DNA from: Prorocentrum cordatum
Taxonomy: Eukaryota; Sar; Dinophyceae; Prorocentrales; Prorocentraceae
Direction: 5' to 3'
Assembly (NCBI GenBank): GCA_963575745.1
Contig: CAUYUJ010005002.1
Coordinates: forward strand, 954,979-1,018,978
DNA length: 64,000 bases
Position numbers and translations under genes: made by a program. Position 1 is the first letter of the stretch. Each line of letters starts with the position of its first letter. Below the pieces are notes generated by a model. It ran no database searches. It was not told the origin of the DNA and was given only the letters and a program-made list of their open reading frames with translations. Shown here piece by piece: positions 1 through 12,640 of this stretch.

Positions 1-310
1 GTATGGCGTAATGTATATCGGATTATGTCTTCGGGGGCGCGAATCCTATGTATTTCCACGCGTTTCCAAACCCTCAAGAAATTCTGAGAACCTTCCCCAG
101 GCGAAGGTAACCAGGGCCTTTTTCGCCTCCCTCCTTCGCGCGGACTCCAGCAGTTCACGGTCAGAAGCAGGACGCAGAATTGTAACATCGGAGATTGGAA
201 ACTGGAACTAGAGCAGCAAGCAGCAAGCCTCATCCGCGGAGCCTGGTGGCCCCGAGAGGGGGCTGGCGGATGAAATCGCATTGTTTTGTGTGCCATTCAA
301 CTGTTGCAGG
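1..310. other. Unassigned GC-rich sequence
   Basis: No gene, repeat or RNA is recognised here. The last 30 bases are pyrimidine-rich and end in CAG, which could be a 3' splice site for the possible coding fragment that follows. This is weak evidence. Confidence 0.3.
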
Positions 311-640
311 CCATCCTTGACATGGCCGCGAGGGCGCGGTACGACTCCGCCCCCGAGCGCGATTTCCGTTTCCTACTGGGCCAGCTGGAGGCTGAGGGTG
401 GGGCGCCGATTTCAGAAGCGGGAAAGATCTACGGCTCGGCTGCGGTCGCGAAGAAGCTGACAGAGGAGCTCAAGCGCAACCCGCGGCCGCGACTTGAAGT
501 ATGTCATACTTCCGGACCTGGCTCGCCAATCAGAAGAACGAGTCCCCTTCTCTCCTGGCCCCGTGCCTCGCGTCCTACCTCGAGGGCGCTGCGCGCGACG
601 GTAAATTCGCGAGGAGGATCCAAGCGGCTGCCGGGTCCGA
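311..640 (+). pseudogene. Possible decayed coding fragment of unknown function
   Basis: After a pyrimidine-rich stretch ending in CAG, about 63 codons read as ordinary amphipathic protein rich in Ala, Glu, Lys and Leu (for example AILDMAARARYD and VAKKLTEELKRN). Near 500 the reading appears to move to another frame, which gives YFRTWLANQKNESP and continues to about 640. The composition differs from the Arg/Pro/Gly-rich translations of the surrounding GC-rich DNA. Either an exon bounded by introns or a frameshifted remnant would fit. I do not recognise the family and no start codon can be assigned. A chance open frame in GC-rich DNA remains quite possible. Confidence 0.22.
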
Positions 641-3600
641 AACGCGCCCATGTATCGCGGGGGCAAATCTGCGCGGCTCGCACGAGCGCGCGCGCGGGCG
701 TCTTCCCCCCGCTGACCGCGCCGCTGGCCGCCGCCGCGGGCGCGGCGGGGGTGAAGCCGCGACATTTCCAGCTGCGTTCCGCGCCCCGCCCGAGGCGGTT
801 CCTGCTGGGCACCGTGGATGCGTCTGCCGAGGACAAGGCGGCGCTCGATAAGCTGGCCCTGAGCAGCGCGGAGACCGCGCGGGCTGTCCACCAGTCGGCG
901 GCAAAGGCGGGCCCTGGGGCGCACTCTGCGGCGGCGGCCATCGCGGGGCAGCGTTTGCAGCCGAGGCTGGCGATGCGGTCGCGGCCCGAGCGCCTGCTGG
1001 CCCCAGGCCGGCGCCCGTTTTCGACCCGGGGGCACTTGTGCATTTTCCCGGCGGCCACTCGGGGGCGAGGGGGCCGACGCGCGCTGGCGGCTGACACTCG
1101 AGACGCCGGGCGCCAACGAGGGCGGCATTTCCTCCGTCGGCCCGCTAATCTTTACCCTTGGAGTTATTGCGCAACAAACAACAGGAGGGAACAAGGACGC
1201 GGATGGGGGGGGGGGGGGGGCGAGGAGCAGGAAGCGCTTGTTATTGGGTGTTTGGTGAGTTCGAACGGTCTTGTGGAGCGCTCTGGGAGTTCCTTGGCGG
1301 TCATCCGAGGCCCCTGGTGGACCCTGGCGCTCGCGAGAGCAGTGGTGCAAAGTTGTTCCATGTGTCGGAGGCGGGTCGCGTGTCGGCCGTCTTTCCTGTT
1401 CGTCGCGCCTCGCGGCTGTCTTAGCCTCGGGGAGCGGCCCTTGGCAAATTCGATGAAATCGCGGGTGGCGCGGGGAAGTTCGGAGGGGAGCGGGGATGCC
1501 GAATCAGACGAGTACGAGGATCAGAAGGGTCGCTGTGCGAGGCGATAGCGGACAGAGTCAGCCGGCGACGAAAGGTCCCCATCGGAACACGAAGCAGACC
1601 ATGGGGGCGGCGCGCCCTGGTTGGCTTCGCGCGCGGCGGGGCGCGCGGGGCTCGAGGGTCGCGCGCTCGTGGGCGCGGGTTGCCTGGGCAGCTCGTTCGT
1701 GCGCGGGCTAGTTGGGGAGGTCACTGGCGCGCTTCGGCTCGAGTCTCCCCGGAGCACGGGTCGTCGGGGGCGCCGCGTAATCTCGCCGCGCAGCCCCGCC
1801 ACGGCCGCGACGCCCTGGGCCGCGGGATGGGGTATGCAGAATGGTAGTGTCAGGCGCGTTGATTCCAATGGCCCGAGATTGTTTGTCTTTGCTGCCAGTG
1901 CGGCGCGCATCGCGGCGCTGCAACTCAGTTCGACCCCCGTCAGATAGCGCGCAAATGTTGAACCGATTGTGCGTCGAGCTTCGCTCGCGAGGGCGGGCGG
2001 CGCGCGGCGGCGCGGTCGGTCGCCATCTTTGTTCGGGCGTGCGCGCGCGGAGGCGCGTTTGTTCCCCGCGCGGCGGCGATCGCGGGCCAGGCTTTTCGCG
2101 GAGCTGGCGGAGGCTGGCGCCGCCGCCGCGGGCGCTTCAGCGCGCGCAGAGTCTACAGGCAGTTGTTCAAACAGGCACCTAAGGATTCATTGCGTGTTTC
2201 CGCGCAGGGGCGCTGCGGCGGCTGGCGGCCAAGCGCGGGGCCGGCGGCGACGCGCCCCGCGGCCCCGCCGCGGGCGTGGCCCGCGCGGAGCCGCGGCGGC
2301 AGCGGGCGGTGGAGCGCCTCGCCGCCTGGTCCACGACCCGCCTCCGAATTTGCGCTGCCCCACTTTCTGGGGGGCGCGGGGCGGGCGCGACAGGTTTCGC
2401 GGGCGCGCGGGCCCGGGCAAAGGGCGGGCGGCGCGGGGAACGCGGCGGGGGAATCGGGGGCAGGGGGGGAGAGAGCGACGCGCGGGGCGGCGCCGCGCGA
2501 CGGCCGCGTCGCGAAGCGGCGCGCGTTTGCGCGGAGCGCCATGACGCAGGGCTCCGACGGGGCGCGCGGGAAACGGAACGGGGGCGCGGGGACAGGGAAG
2601 CGAGCGCGGCGACGAAGAAATATGACAGGGGGGATCAGAATGAGAGGAGAGGGGGAAAAGAAAATTGGGGACGTGGAAATGACATTCAGCTTGTACGTCT
2701 GCTTTCTGTGATTCCCATACTTCGTGTTTGCATGAGTAGCATTACTTCGTTCTACTACCAGTGGCGTCGCTCGCAATCGTATTGCTACTGCTAGTAATGC
2801 TGCGACTACTGCGCCGACTTTTTATTCTTGTACGATTCGTATTTTTACCACCGCAATTATCAGGACTTTGATTGCTCGAGCCAGTTCTAGAATCAGCACT
2901 CGCGTGTGTACTCTTGCGTGAATGTCTATTCCAAGACATCGCGCGGCGGCGCCCGCCGTTTTATTCCGCCCCCCCCCCCCCCCCCCCCCATGGCGCGATC
3001 TTCGCAAACTCACTCCCAGAATTCGGAGGTGCGTCGCGGAAGTCGCCGCTCGTCAAATCGCGCCAACTCGCGCCAGCCTTGTCGAATGAAGATTCGCCGC
3101 GCTCCGCCAGATCTGAATTGCCTCGCCAGTTTGCGGGGGGGGGGGGGGGGGGCAGGGGGGCGAGGGGGGGCGGCGGGGCATCTGGGCAGGGCGGGCAACT
3201 GGCCCGCTCGCGCCGCCGCGCGGCCGCGGCGCGGCACCCATGCCCAACCATCTTCAGAGCGAGGAAGATTGGCTTCGAAAGTCGAGGATGCGAGCGCCCT
3301 CCCTTCCGCCCTCTTCTGTTTTTTCTTCCCCGTTCTGGCGCGGCGGCTTTCCTGGGGCATCGCGCCGCGCAGACGCGGTCGCGTCGTCGCGCGTTCTGGC
3401 CGTCGAGGCCAAACGCGATAGAGGGGGGGTCGAGGGCGGAAAGGGGGCGACGAAGGAGGGGTCTCGTTGCGAGGTTGCGAACGCGGATTGGGATGTGATT
3501 GCGAGGAGGCGCGGCTGCGCGCCAGCGCGCGCGCGCGGCCATGATTGGCCGGGGGGGTTGACGCGGGTGGGCGGCCGGGGTTCGCAGGAGGGCAGGCGCG

Positions 3601-4870
3601 ACTGTTGGCCAGGCGCGTGGCTGGAGGTTTGGCCAGGTTCGTTTTCGATCTCTGTTGCGCCCCATGATTCGGCGCGCGCCTCGCCGATGCCGCGGCGGCC
3701 CCGCGCGGGCGTTCAAGGTCGGGCGCCGCCAGTGGCCCGGAGGAGTGCGATATCGGACCATCCGCTCCATCGGAGGGCCGCGATCGTTGGAGGCGGGGCA
3801 ATCCGACGCATCGAAGAACCCGACGCAGCGTCAGAATCCAGCGACAGGCGGGGGCGGGGCCAGCTGGGCGACGCGTCGACGCGTTGCCGCCCGCCCGTCG
3901 CCGCCAGGGGGATTCGCCGTCGCGGTCGCGTCGCCGCCGATTCATCGGTGATGCATCGCCGACTCCAGCTCGAGGTCCCCGCCCTTGTGCCGCCCCCCAA
4001 TCGACTTGCTTCCCGGAGCAATCCGACGCGCTTTCGTTACCAACGTGGGTTCTTGGAGATCTAGACCCCCGCCCGGGGCCGGCTCGCGGGCCGCTGCGGG
4101 CCGACAGTGCCCCAGAACCGCGCCCGTCGTGATTATTGCGCGACTGAAGGGCGCTGCGGGCCCCCCATCGCCAGGAGTTGGGCCTGCGTTGCCGGCGAGG
4201 CATCGGCGCGCGCGCGCGCCCCCGCCCCAGGTGGCCCCTGCTGGCCCCAACAGGCTCCGCGGCTGATCCGAGGTCCTCGGGCAGCCCGGGGCGGTCTCAA
4301 CGCCCGAGCCCCGGGGCGTTGAGCGCTTCGGGGGCGCTGCCAGTTGTGGCGCCGTGGCGTTGAGTCGCCCCTAGGCGATTCCAGTGGACTTCTAGAGCCG
4401 GCTTGGACTACCCGGCGGACGTCTCGCGGCCCAGGGCCATGCCGCGGGCCGCCCCGCGCGCCCATGCCGCATATTTCTCGGGGCGGTCCCGGAACCGCGG
4501 CCACCGAGGCGCATTCTGGCTCGAGGTGCGCTGGCCCCGATCGCCGGATATGTCCTCGCAGCTGCGGGATCCAAGATGCGATTCGCGAGGTGTTCGTGGG
4601 GCAGTTTCGGTTGTGACTCCCACTTCGCTGCAAGCTCTGCGCTTGCTTGGCGCGTTCTATCCAGTCCGTCAATTTCTTCGTCCATTATATTGTTCATCCG
4701 TTTGTTTCACACAGTGTCCTTGCGTTCGTGGGCGTTCCCCCCCGTTGGCGAGGTTGGCCCGTCTTCCTTGGATAGCCGATAATCGACGCGAGCTCTTGGA
4801 TCTCGGGCCCTGGACCCTGGAGCTTGGATTCCATATTGGCTCTGGAACGGGCGAAGGCCCCGGCGAAGCC
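641..4870. other. Very GC-rich region without recognisable genes
   Basis: This stretch is dominated by CG-rich words such as GCGCGCG. It opens long frames on both strands at once, which is a composition effect and not evidence of coding. It contains homopolymer tracts at 1205-1220 (G), 2969-2989 (C) and 3135-3152 (G). No domain, RNA gene or ordered repeat was recognised. Confidence 0.5.
2969..2989. repeat. Poly(C) tract, about 21 nt
   Basis: An uninterrupted run of C lies just before CATGG. Similar uninterrupted G or C runs of 16-21 nt lie at 1205-1220, 3135-3152, 6233-6252, 52287-52306 and 57711-57730. Confidence 0.9.
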
Positions 4871-4871
4871 C

Positions 4872-5090
4872 GGGCGAAACGGCCCCGCCCACTTCGCGAA
4901 TGGCATCTTCAAGCCCAGTGTCTAGACGGCGTCTCATTTGAAGCGGGCCAGAAAGCCTCGGGCCATGGCCTCTCGGGCCCCAAGCGCGCGAGGATGCGTC
5001 GGGCGAAACGGCAGGGGAGCAATTTGCGAACGGCCTCTGCGGACCCAGTGTCAAGACGACGTCTGAAGCGAAGCGGGCCACATCGCCCCG
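4872..5090 (+). repeat. Degenerate direct repeat, period about 128 bp
   Basis: GGGCGAAACGG at 4872 and 5000 is followed in each copy by a 'cgaa' segment, then CCCAGTGTC(T/A)AGACG and GAAGCGGGCCA. The two units are strongly diverged. The words GAGGATG and GCGAAAC resemble those at the left end of the satellite modules near 58.7, 60.4 and 63.2 kb. Confidence 0.5.
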
Positions 5091-5699
5091 CTCCACGGCG
5101 CGTTGCCACTCTGAGTTGCGAGGGTGTCTGATGCGACGTGGCCGGACCACGCGGCGCGGGGCATCAAGGGAGACAGAGCGGCGAGGATGCTCGCGGCGAG
5201 AACTTCCGATCGGTCAGCGAACGAGAGGTGGGCCAACGAGGAAACGAATGAGACCAGCGAGGATACTGGTTGCAGGATATGGATCGGATGAGCGGAGGCC
5301 GACGAGGAGGAGGGACGGCGCGAATGGGCGCTCTCTCACGCCAGGCCCAAGGGCGCGCGCGCGTCGTCGCCGCGCTGGGGGAAGCGAGGCGCTGCCGCAG
5401 ATGTGCCCGCGGCGACCCCGAAGAAACGAGTCGTGGGGAACGGCGCGATGGCGCGGCGCGGGTGGCGAGGTGCACGTTGGAGTTCTTCGTTGTGCGTCTT
5501 TTCTTGTTGCAGCGCCTTCCTTCGTTTGCTGCGGGACAGGCGCGCGCGGCGAAACTCCGCGCGGGCGTTTGGAGGGCCGCTGCTGGGCCGCGCGTTGGCG
5601 GCGCTGGATTCCGCGCCCGTGCGACGCGCTTCTACGCCCCAGCTGCGACCGCCAAGGCCTCCTCTTCGAGGTGGTCCGGGCGGGGGATGCAAAGATGCC

Positions 5700-6140
5700 C
5701 CTGGCGGGCTGGGGCGGCGACGCTCGGGCATCGCTTAGCTCTCCCAGTGTTGGGCGCCTCTCTGGGCATTGCGGGGGCCTCCATGGCGAGCCCGGGCAGT
5801 TTCTCAGCCGTCTTGAGGCCCCCTCGGGCCATCTTGCGGCTTCCTCGGTGGCTCGTGGGCAGTCATGGCACGATCTTCGGCGCCTCTCGGACGTGGTGCA
5901 CTGCGCGAAGACGAAGAGGGCAAGTAGGCCCAAACTGTGCGGTTCCCGATGGGAACAGGACGACGCTTGCATCTTGGATTTTTTCTCGACAGTCGTTTGA
6001 GAGGACGTGGGCCTTCGTGGAAGTTCGCGGGCCGTCTCGAAACAATGTTTCGGCCGTCGCGGGGCCACGGGAGGCCGCCTCGACACTCAGGAGCTGCCTT
6101 GACGGGCTCTCCCCGGGGAAGTCCTGGGGCTTCTCGGAGG
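5700..6140 (+). repeat. Degenerate GGCC/CTTGG decamer block
   Basis: Phrases of the type GGGGCCTC..TCTTG recur around 5750-5890 and 6040-6140. Between them lies a less GC-rich stretch with TTGGATTTTTTCTCG. This matches the better preserved decamer blocks at 16.7 kb and 49.4 kb but is more decayed. Confidence 0.45.
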
Positions 6141-6194
6141 CTGCGCTGCCCTCCGGCGTGCGTTGGCGAGTTGTCCTCGCCCCGCCCCGCCCCG

Positions 6195-6252
6195 CCCCCG
6201 CCCCCCCCCCCCTTCATTTCCCTCCTCCCCCTCCCCCCCCCCCCCCCCCCCC
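6195..6252. repeat. Poly(C)-rich tract
   Basis: Two C runs (about 6200-6212 and 6233-6252) are separated by CT-rich sequence. The tract is followed by mixed G runs near 6280-6300. Confidence 0.9.
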
Positions 6253-6349
6253 TCAAACGCGTTTTTGCTTTTCCCGGGGATGGGGGGGAGGGGGGGGGGC
6301 AGCCAGTTATTCCGCGCGCCTTTTCACCTTTGGCAAACAGGGGTCGTTG

Positions 6350-6480
6350 GACTCATAGTAGTAGTGGTAGTTGTTGTGGTTGTCTTTGTCGGGGTGGTAA
6401 TACCATCCGTATCCGTGGTAGAATAGATTATGACCAGTTGCGGTAGTGGCAGTCGTGGTGGTAGTCGCAGTGGTAAAGAA
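6350..6480 (+). repeat. Degenerate GTG/GTA trinucleotide tract
   Basis: Interrupted GTAGTAGTGG, GTTGTTGTGG and GTGGTGGTAG words fill this stretch. It is a decayed trinucleotide repeat without coding meaning. Confidence 0.6.
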
Positions 6481-7040
6481 AAATAAACAATGCCAGGCAG
6501 AAGAAGACGAAAACGAACACGATCACCTACCGATTAGAAATATTTGGTTATTTCTCTTGGCGGTCGTCGTCGCAAGCTCGTTCGAATCATCGGCTGTGTC
6601 CACAAGGTCGCCCCAAGTTGCGTAGCAAACGCGACTGGCGACATGAGTTCTTGGAACCAAATATTCGCAAGGGGCCAAGTGACCTACGCATTGCTTTGCC
6701 TTCGTCCGCGGGTTAGTTTTCCTTTGTTTGCGTCCTTGTGCGGTCTTCATGTCGGTTAGTCAGAATTGCGTGTTTCATTCGCCGACTAGTGTCGATGAGC
6801 CCTTCATGGCGCGCGCGCCTCCTTCCAATGCGACCAAGGCTCTACTTTAATCGCGTTCTCCGTTTATTTTGGCCACGGGACCCACAATGAAAATTCCAAG
6901 TGTTTTTCCTTTGTTTCCCCAAAAAGATAAGGGGGTTGTAGCATGAAAAAGATACCAGAATAATTACAAATAGGCGGGCGAAAGACCCAACCATAATTAT
7001 GCAGTTGTGAGTAACGCAGTTGTGAGTATCGTCGTCGGTG
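6480..7040. other. Less GC-rich spacer and head of the 90-bp minisatellite
   Basis: No gene is recognised. The right part (about 6970-7035) contains GCGGGCGAAAGACCCAACC and ATTATGCAGTTGTGAG. These reappear in reverse complement at about 36030-36070, at the edge of the related inverted array, so they mark one end of that repeat family. Confidence 0.5.
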
Positions 7041-7995
7041 GAAATCTTTATGAGGCCACGCAACGTGTGAGGGGACGTACCGGAACGGGCGCGGTGGGCG
7101 CATGCGAACGCGCGTGAGGGGTGTGCCGAAATGGGCGCGGTAGCGCCATGCGAGTGCAGCCTCTGCGGCCCTCGGTGCAGCTCCCTATGGGGCCACGCAA
7201 CGTGTGAGATGTGTGCCGGCATGGGCGCGGCGGTGCCGTGTGAGCGTAGCCTCTGGGGCCCTCGGTGGAGCTCCCTATGGGGCCACGAAGCGTGTGAGGG
7301 GTGTGCCGACATGGGCGCGGCGGTGCCATGCTAGCGCGGCCATTGGGGTGTTCGGTGGATCTCCCCATGGGGCCACGAAGCGTGTGAGGGGTGTGCCGAC
7401 ATGGGCGCGGCGGTGCCATGCGAGCTCAGCCACTGGGGTGTTCGGTGGACCTCCCTATGGGGCCACGCAACGTGTGAGGAGTTTGCCGCAATGGGCGCGG
7501 TGGCGCCATGCGATCGCAGCCATTGGGGCTTTCAGGTGAATTCCCTACGGGTTCAAGCAACGTGTGAGGAGTGTGCCGAAATGGTTGCGGCGGCGCCATG
7601 CGAGCGCAGCCACTGGGGCTTTCGGGGGAACCCCATATGGCGCCACGAAGCGTGTGGGGTGTGTGCCGAAATGGGCGCGCGCCATGCGACCGCAGCCACT
7701 GGGGCCCTCGCTTACATGGGCGCGGCGGTGCCACGCGAGCGCAGCCAGCTGGGTTCTCGACGGAGAACTTCATGGGGCCACGATGCGTGTGAGGGGTGTG
7801 CCGACATGGGCTCGGCGGTGCCATGCGAGCGCAACCTCAGGTGCCCTTGGTGGGGTTCCTTGCGGGGCCACGAAACGTGTGGGGGTGTGCCAACATGGGT
7901 TCGGCAGTGCCATGCAAACGCAGCCAGCTGGGTTCTCGGTGGAGCTCCCCATGGGGCCACCAGACGTGTGAGGAATGTGCCACAATGGTTCTGGA
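7040..7995 (+). repeat. Minisatellite, about 90-bp units, roughly 10 copies
   Basis: The unit runs through GGGGCCACGAAGCGTGTG, AGGGGTGTGCCGACATGG, GCGCGGCGGTGCCATGCGAG and a variable 'cagcc..tggg' segment. Units are diverged by substitutions and small indels. Translations in all frames are periodic, so long frames here are products of the repeat. The same unit occurs in reverse orientation at 35515-36010. Confidence 0.9.
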
Positions 7996-8224
7996 GGGAG
8001 GAAGGAGTAAGACGCGGAGCGCCGTCTTTTCAAAACGAGGACCCATCACTACAGGATGGTTGGGAATTGTATGACTAATACGAGTAAGAAGAAGGACTAT
8101 ACTAATAATCGTAATAAGAGGAAAAAACGAATAACACCAATAATAGGAAGAACGACAGTAAATACGACGAACAGAAAACACACATACGAACACATGTTCG
8201 AATACAATCAAAAAGGCGGAGGAT

Positions 8225-8256
<32 letters not shown>

Positions 8257-9330
8257 GGAGAAGGGGACGGAGGTCAAGCAGCAGCATAATGCTGAGGAGG
8301 AGCAGCAAGTGGAAGAGGAAACACGGGGGAGAACAGAGGAGCAGGAGGGGCCGGATGAGGAAGAGTAGGCAGGAGAAGCCAGCAGGAGGAACAGGATAAT
8401 GACGACGGCTTGGAATTCCGTCGCATCCCCGCGCCCTCACAAGTTGGATGGGGCCAGCAAGGGAGACATCCTTCAGGAATGGCAGGGCACTAGTCCAGGC
8501 GCCGTGGTGCTGTCGTCACAGGTCGATGAGTCAGGCCGCGGTCAGGCCGCAAAGGCTGCCTCATCTTTCCCCTCGCGCTCCGTGGCCCCTCCCGTTCCCA
8601 CGACCCCCCACACCCTCCTCGTCCTTCCGATCGGCCTTGCCATTCCAGTTTTTCACCCGCACTGCTCTTGATGACCCTCCAACTCACGTCGTTCCTGGTC
8701 ATCCGAGCTGCTGCTGCCGCTCCTCTCCCCCTTCCAGGAGGAGATCGACAGGAGGTAGTGGGCGGGCCTTGCGGCTTGACGCACCGCCGCCCACATGACA
8801 TTCGCAGAAGAGGGGTGGACAATAAAAGAAGGGATGGGGGTAAGGGATGACAGTCGGGTGTTAACATAAGCGGATCAGGAAGGCGGCGAATATGGCCATA
8901 GGGAAGAACATACCATGATTGAGCGGGAAAGAGCTGGTTGGAGATAATGTGGGCGAAGGGTCACCAAGAGACATCGGCCAAGCACGGCGCGTGAACACAT
9001 GTGGACGCTGAGAAGAATCACAAGAGTGACGGGCAAAAGTGGATGACACGTTGCAGACAGGGGGGGACCGTCAGAGTGCTTGGATGCTCCATTCTGGTTA
9101 GTTACATCTCGGCACCACCCTCGGGCCTCGTCGCTAAATGCCTACATGTATACATGTATGTATGTAAAGGTATGTATGCACATATCGATAAGTGCACGTG
9201 CACGCATATCGTATATACCAATGCGTAGATGCGTATGTGCATGTGTCAATGCTCCCACGTGTATGTCTCCTTATATCTAGATATCAAGCTGTTTTGGACA
9301 ACCCCGCGAACCCCCCCGAGGAGCAGCGGT
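7996..9330. other. Array tail, GGA-rich patch and unassigned sequence
   Basis: The array ends with TTCAAAACGAGGACCCATCA and AGGATGGTTGGGA (8030-8065). A close match forms the tail of the 53.5-54.3 kb minisatellite. After that come AT-richer sequence, a GGA/GAG patch (8220-8370), unassigned sequence, and TATGTATG/CATATCG words near 9140-9220. No gene is recognised. Confidence 0.5.
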
Positions 9331-9339
9331 GAGCGAGGG

Positions 9340-9905
9340 CAGAGGAACGGGGGCCCCTCGTCCCCCCCCCCCCTCGCGGAGCTGGCTGGCGCCGGTTGGG
9401 GGGGGCTCCGCTGGGGAGCGTTCGGCAGAAGAGTGCGCGCGGCGGATCGGCTCCCGATGCTGGGCACCCACTTCCTCGACCGCGACCCCGCAAACGAGAA
9501 GAAAGGCTCTCCCGCTCCCGCCCCCCACTCCCCCTCGCGGAGCAGGCTGGCACGGGGGGGGGTCCGTTGGTCAGCCTTCCGCAGGGAGCACGGGTTGCGG
9601 ATCGGCTTCCGCTGTTGGCCACCCACTTCCTCGACCGCGACCCCGCACACGAGAAGAGAGGCTTCGTGCACATCGTGTCACCGCCTCCGTTGCCATTTCG
9701 CTCGAACTGCTCCACCTGCGAGCAGCAACACAGGGAGGCCGCTCACAGGCGGCAGGCGCCCTTGGCAGCAGTTCTGTCACGCTCTCGCACGACTTGCAGG
9801 CGACCGCCAAGCTGGGAAAACAGTAGCAGGGTGGGGCACGGGCCACCCCATTCCTCGACCGCGACCCCGCAAGCGAGAAAAGAGGCTCTCCCGAGTGTTA
9901 CTCGT
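9340..9905 (+). repeat. Tandem repeat, about 165-bp units, with further dispersed ends
   Basis: Units contain CCCTCGCGGAGC.GGCTGGC, a G run, GCGGATCGGCTCCCG, then CCACTTCCTCGACCGCGACC and CCGCAAACGAGAAGAAAGGC. The last part recurs near 9470, 9635, 9850 and again alone near 10570, so the unit end is also found outside the array. Confidence 0.75.
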
Positions 9906-10313
9906 GTTCCAGCGGGGGGCGCAGGGTTTGTCTCCCCAGGCCAGCATGCAGCGATGCACATTCAAGCTCAACCCGCTGCGCCAATCAAGCGTGCAACCGG
10001 GGCAGGCATAGTCCCAGAGAGCCACCACAGACACGCTTTTTTTCCCCCCTCGAGCGTCCCACCCTCCACGGGGGGAAGTGGCAATCGCCCCCGTCCGGGA
10101 ACAAAAACAGTCGTCAGGAATCAGGAGACCGGCCACCCCTGCCGACGTCGCCATCCCGCCGATCGCCCTTCGGCGAGCGCGGGCGCGCAGCAGGCAATGG
10201 AGTGCAAGCTGCGAGCGCCGAGCGTGTGGCACTAGACAGGCAGGTGAAACAATAAGCGCTGAGCAACAACCCTGGAGGAGGGAGGAGAAGGGAGGAGGAC
10301 AAGGAGGAGACGG

Positions 10314-10374
10314 GGGAGGAGGAGGAGGAGGAGGAGGAGGAGGAGGAGGAGGAGGAGGAGGAGGAGGAGGAGGA
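10314..10374 (+). repeat. (GGA)n microsatellite
   Basis: About 20 uninterrupted GGA triplets lie within a longer GGA-rich stretch that begins near 10273. Confidence 0.95.
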
Positions 10375-12640
10375 CGGCCCGCTCACGGCCCTCAAGGCAG
10401 CAGGCGCGGCTGGGAGCGCCCCCGCGCCCAGCCACCAGCATGCTGCTCGGGAGCCACCAAAGATACGTCATAGGCTCAAGCCTAGCTCTCACGACGAAAC
10501 ACAACATCAGCATCGTCAACAACACCATCATCCCCAACAACACATCATCACAACGTCATCATGTTGGCCACCAACCCCCTCGACCCCGCAAACGAGACGA
10601 GTGGCTCTCCCGCGTATTATTCCGTGCGTATTGCCGGATGATCGGGCGCGACAGAGGCGAATCACCCACGGGAGGGGGTATTACGGAGTTCCCAGCGGAC
10701 GGTTCGGCGACCCATGGTCTTTGATCTCCCGTGCTTCGTTGCCCCCGATATCCCATCGTGGCCCCTTGATGTCGCCCGGGATTTGACCTGGTGACCCGTG
10801 GCCCGTGCCTGTCCGTGCCGTTGCACCCTCGTGACATTTGGGCGGCCCTTCGATTCTGATTCGGTGGCATGGCACGTGTCTTCTCGTGTCTTCTGGACCC
10901 ACTGTGTGGTGTACCAGCTGCCTGCAGTATCTCATTCGGTGGCCCCCGCTCTTGGCATCCGTGTGTTCCTCGCCGGGATATTGTTCTCGATGGTTTGTGG
11001 CTTGGGCTCTTGTGCCTTGGGCCTTGTGGCCCCCAGGGCCCCCCTACCCAGCTGATTGCGGCTGACCCCCGCCCCCTGCCTTGCCAGAGCAACAGCGCAG
11101 CACCGCAGAAGGGAGGAGATTGCGTTTCAGACCCGCTCCAGTTGAGCGCCCCGTCTGAAATGGCGCGGGTCTTCTACACCACCTCCTTGCCCGCAGCCTC
11201 GTTGTCCTCCTTTTACTTCTTCTCTTTCCATCCCTCATCACCCCTCTCCCTCTTCAAGGCATAGTTTGAGGTTCAGCCGTTTTGGAGTGATCCGGGGCCA
11301 TCTTTGAGCCGTCTAGAGGCCGAAAGGTGTGAGGAAGAGCAAGCTGCAGTGAGATTTTCGGAGGCCGCTTTTTTAGGGGCGCGTCTTACGATGGGGGGCT
11401 GGAGCACTCCACGAACATGCCAGCATTGTGACGGGCAGACGACCAGGGCGGCGCTTAGCATTTGACCCGTTTGCTAATAGCCTGTCCCCTCTCGTGCCTG
11501 GTTGCCCAGTCGTGGGGCCCGGGTGGGGCCAACGATCTGCTCGTCGCCTTCGTTTGAAACCCGTTTTCGAGCCCAGAAGCTTTGTGGTTGGCAGCCGGGA
11601 AGTATTTGCTTTGGGCATTCATCTTTTTGCAAAAGTTAACTCGCATTTCGCAGCATCGTGTTTCCCCGTCACCTGTCCTACAGTTCATGTTTGGTGTTTT
11701 TTGTTTGCATGCTCTATTTAAGTTGATTGACAGAATTCATGCTCCTACACGTTGCACTCCTTTGCGCCATAATCGCACTATCCCTTCGGCTTTCCTTGAG
11801 CACCCTTCCTTCCGGTCGACACCTATTTCCGCGTCCATTCCTCTTCTTTGTGTCATGCATGGGTCCTACTCAGGGTTGCACGAGGGCTGTGATGGGAGCT
11901 AGTGTGGGGTGCTTGTTCGCGTAGGCGCACGCGCTGTGTTTCCGTGTGAAGGGCTCTGATGGGAGCTAGTTTGTGGTGCTTGTTCGCGTAGGCGTACGCG
12001 CTGTGTGTCCGTGTGCCTTTGCAGTCTGTGTGCAAACGGTATGGTCCCGTTGGCCTGAAACTACTTGACCATGCTAGCAGTGCCAGTCACGATGTGTAGC
12101 GATGCCGCGAAATGCTCTCGCAGCCAAACGCTCGTCGGCAGCATGAGCGGGCGTGTGGACGTGCGCACGGTATGGTTGAGCAGACGCCACCTGTCAGTTT
12201 GGCCAGACGAGAGCAGGCTACGGCAACTACCTAAAGTTCACGATCGGCGGGAGCCCTGATCCGCCGCTGGCTCAGCCGCCTCGTCTCTGCGGCTCTTGTC
12301 GCTGCTGGTCTGCCATGTGTTCCTTCCTCTGCCCTCTTCACAGGGAGTGAATGAGGTGCAGTAGCTGACTCAAGACGTGGACGATGTTTGCTGTTACGCG
12401 CGGCCCACCACTCTGCTATGATGGAATGTGGCCTCGGTGCTAAGCGTTCTCCGCGCTGCACGATATCAGAGCCGACGCTTAGGAGCGGCGCCTGGATGCT
12501 CAACGCGAACCTGAATCAGACCTATAGGAATACCCTTCGGTGGGAAAAAGGTTTGGGAGGGGGGATGAGTGCACCTTTCGGTTTGCGATTGGCGCCGGGT
12601 CGGGTCCGCGATCAACTTGCCTGAAGGGCTCGACTTCAAT
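10375..12640. other. Unassigned sequence
   Basis: No gene or RNA is recognised. A copy of the 9.3 kb repeat end lies near 10565-10610, and a two-unit direct repeat at 11885-12018 is listed separately. Short open frames on both strands show no family features. Confidence 0.4.
11885..12018 (+). repeat. Two-copy direct repeat, 67-bp period
   Basis: GATGGGAGCTAGT begins at 11891 and again at 11958. In both copies it is followed by GGTGCTTGTTCGCGTAGGCG, CACGCGCTGTGT-like sequence and TCCGTGTG. Confidence 0.85.

Noticed and set aside
286-1548. 420-codon open frame on the plus strand and overlapping long frames on the minus strand
   Set aside because: Several frames on both strands are open at once in very GC-rich DNA. 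Beyond about residue 120 the translation is low-complexity Arg/Ala/Pro/Gly. Only the first part is kept, as a doubtful fragment.
10465-10480. GGCTCAAG as a further relict spliced leader
   Set aside because: Only the last eight bases match and no gene follows.
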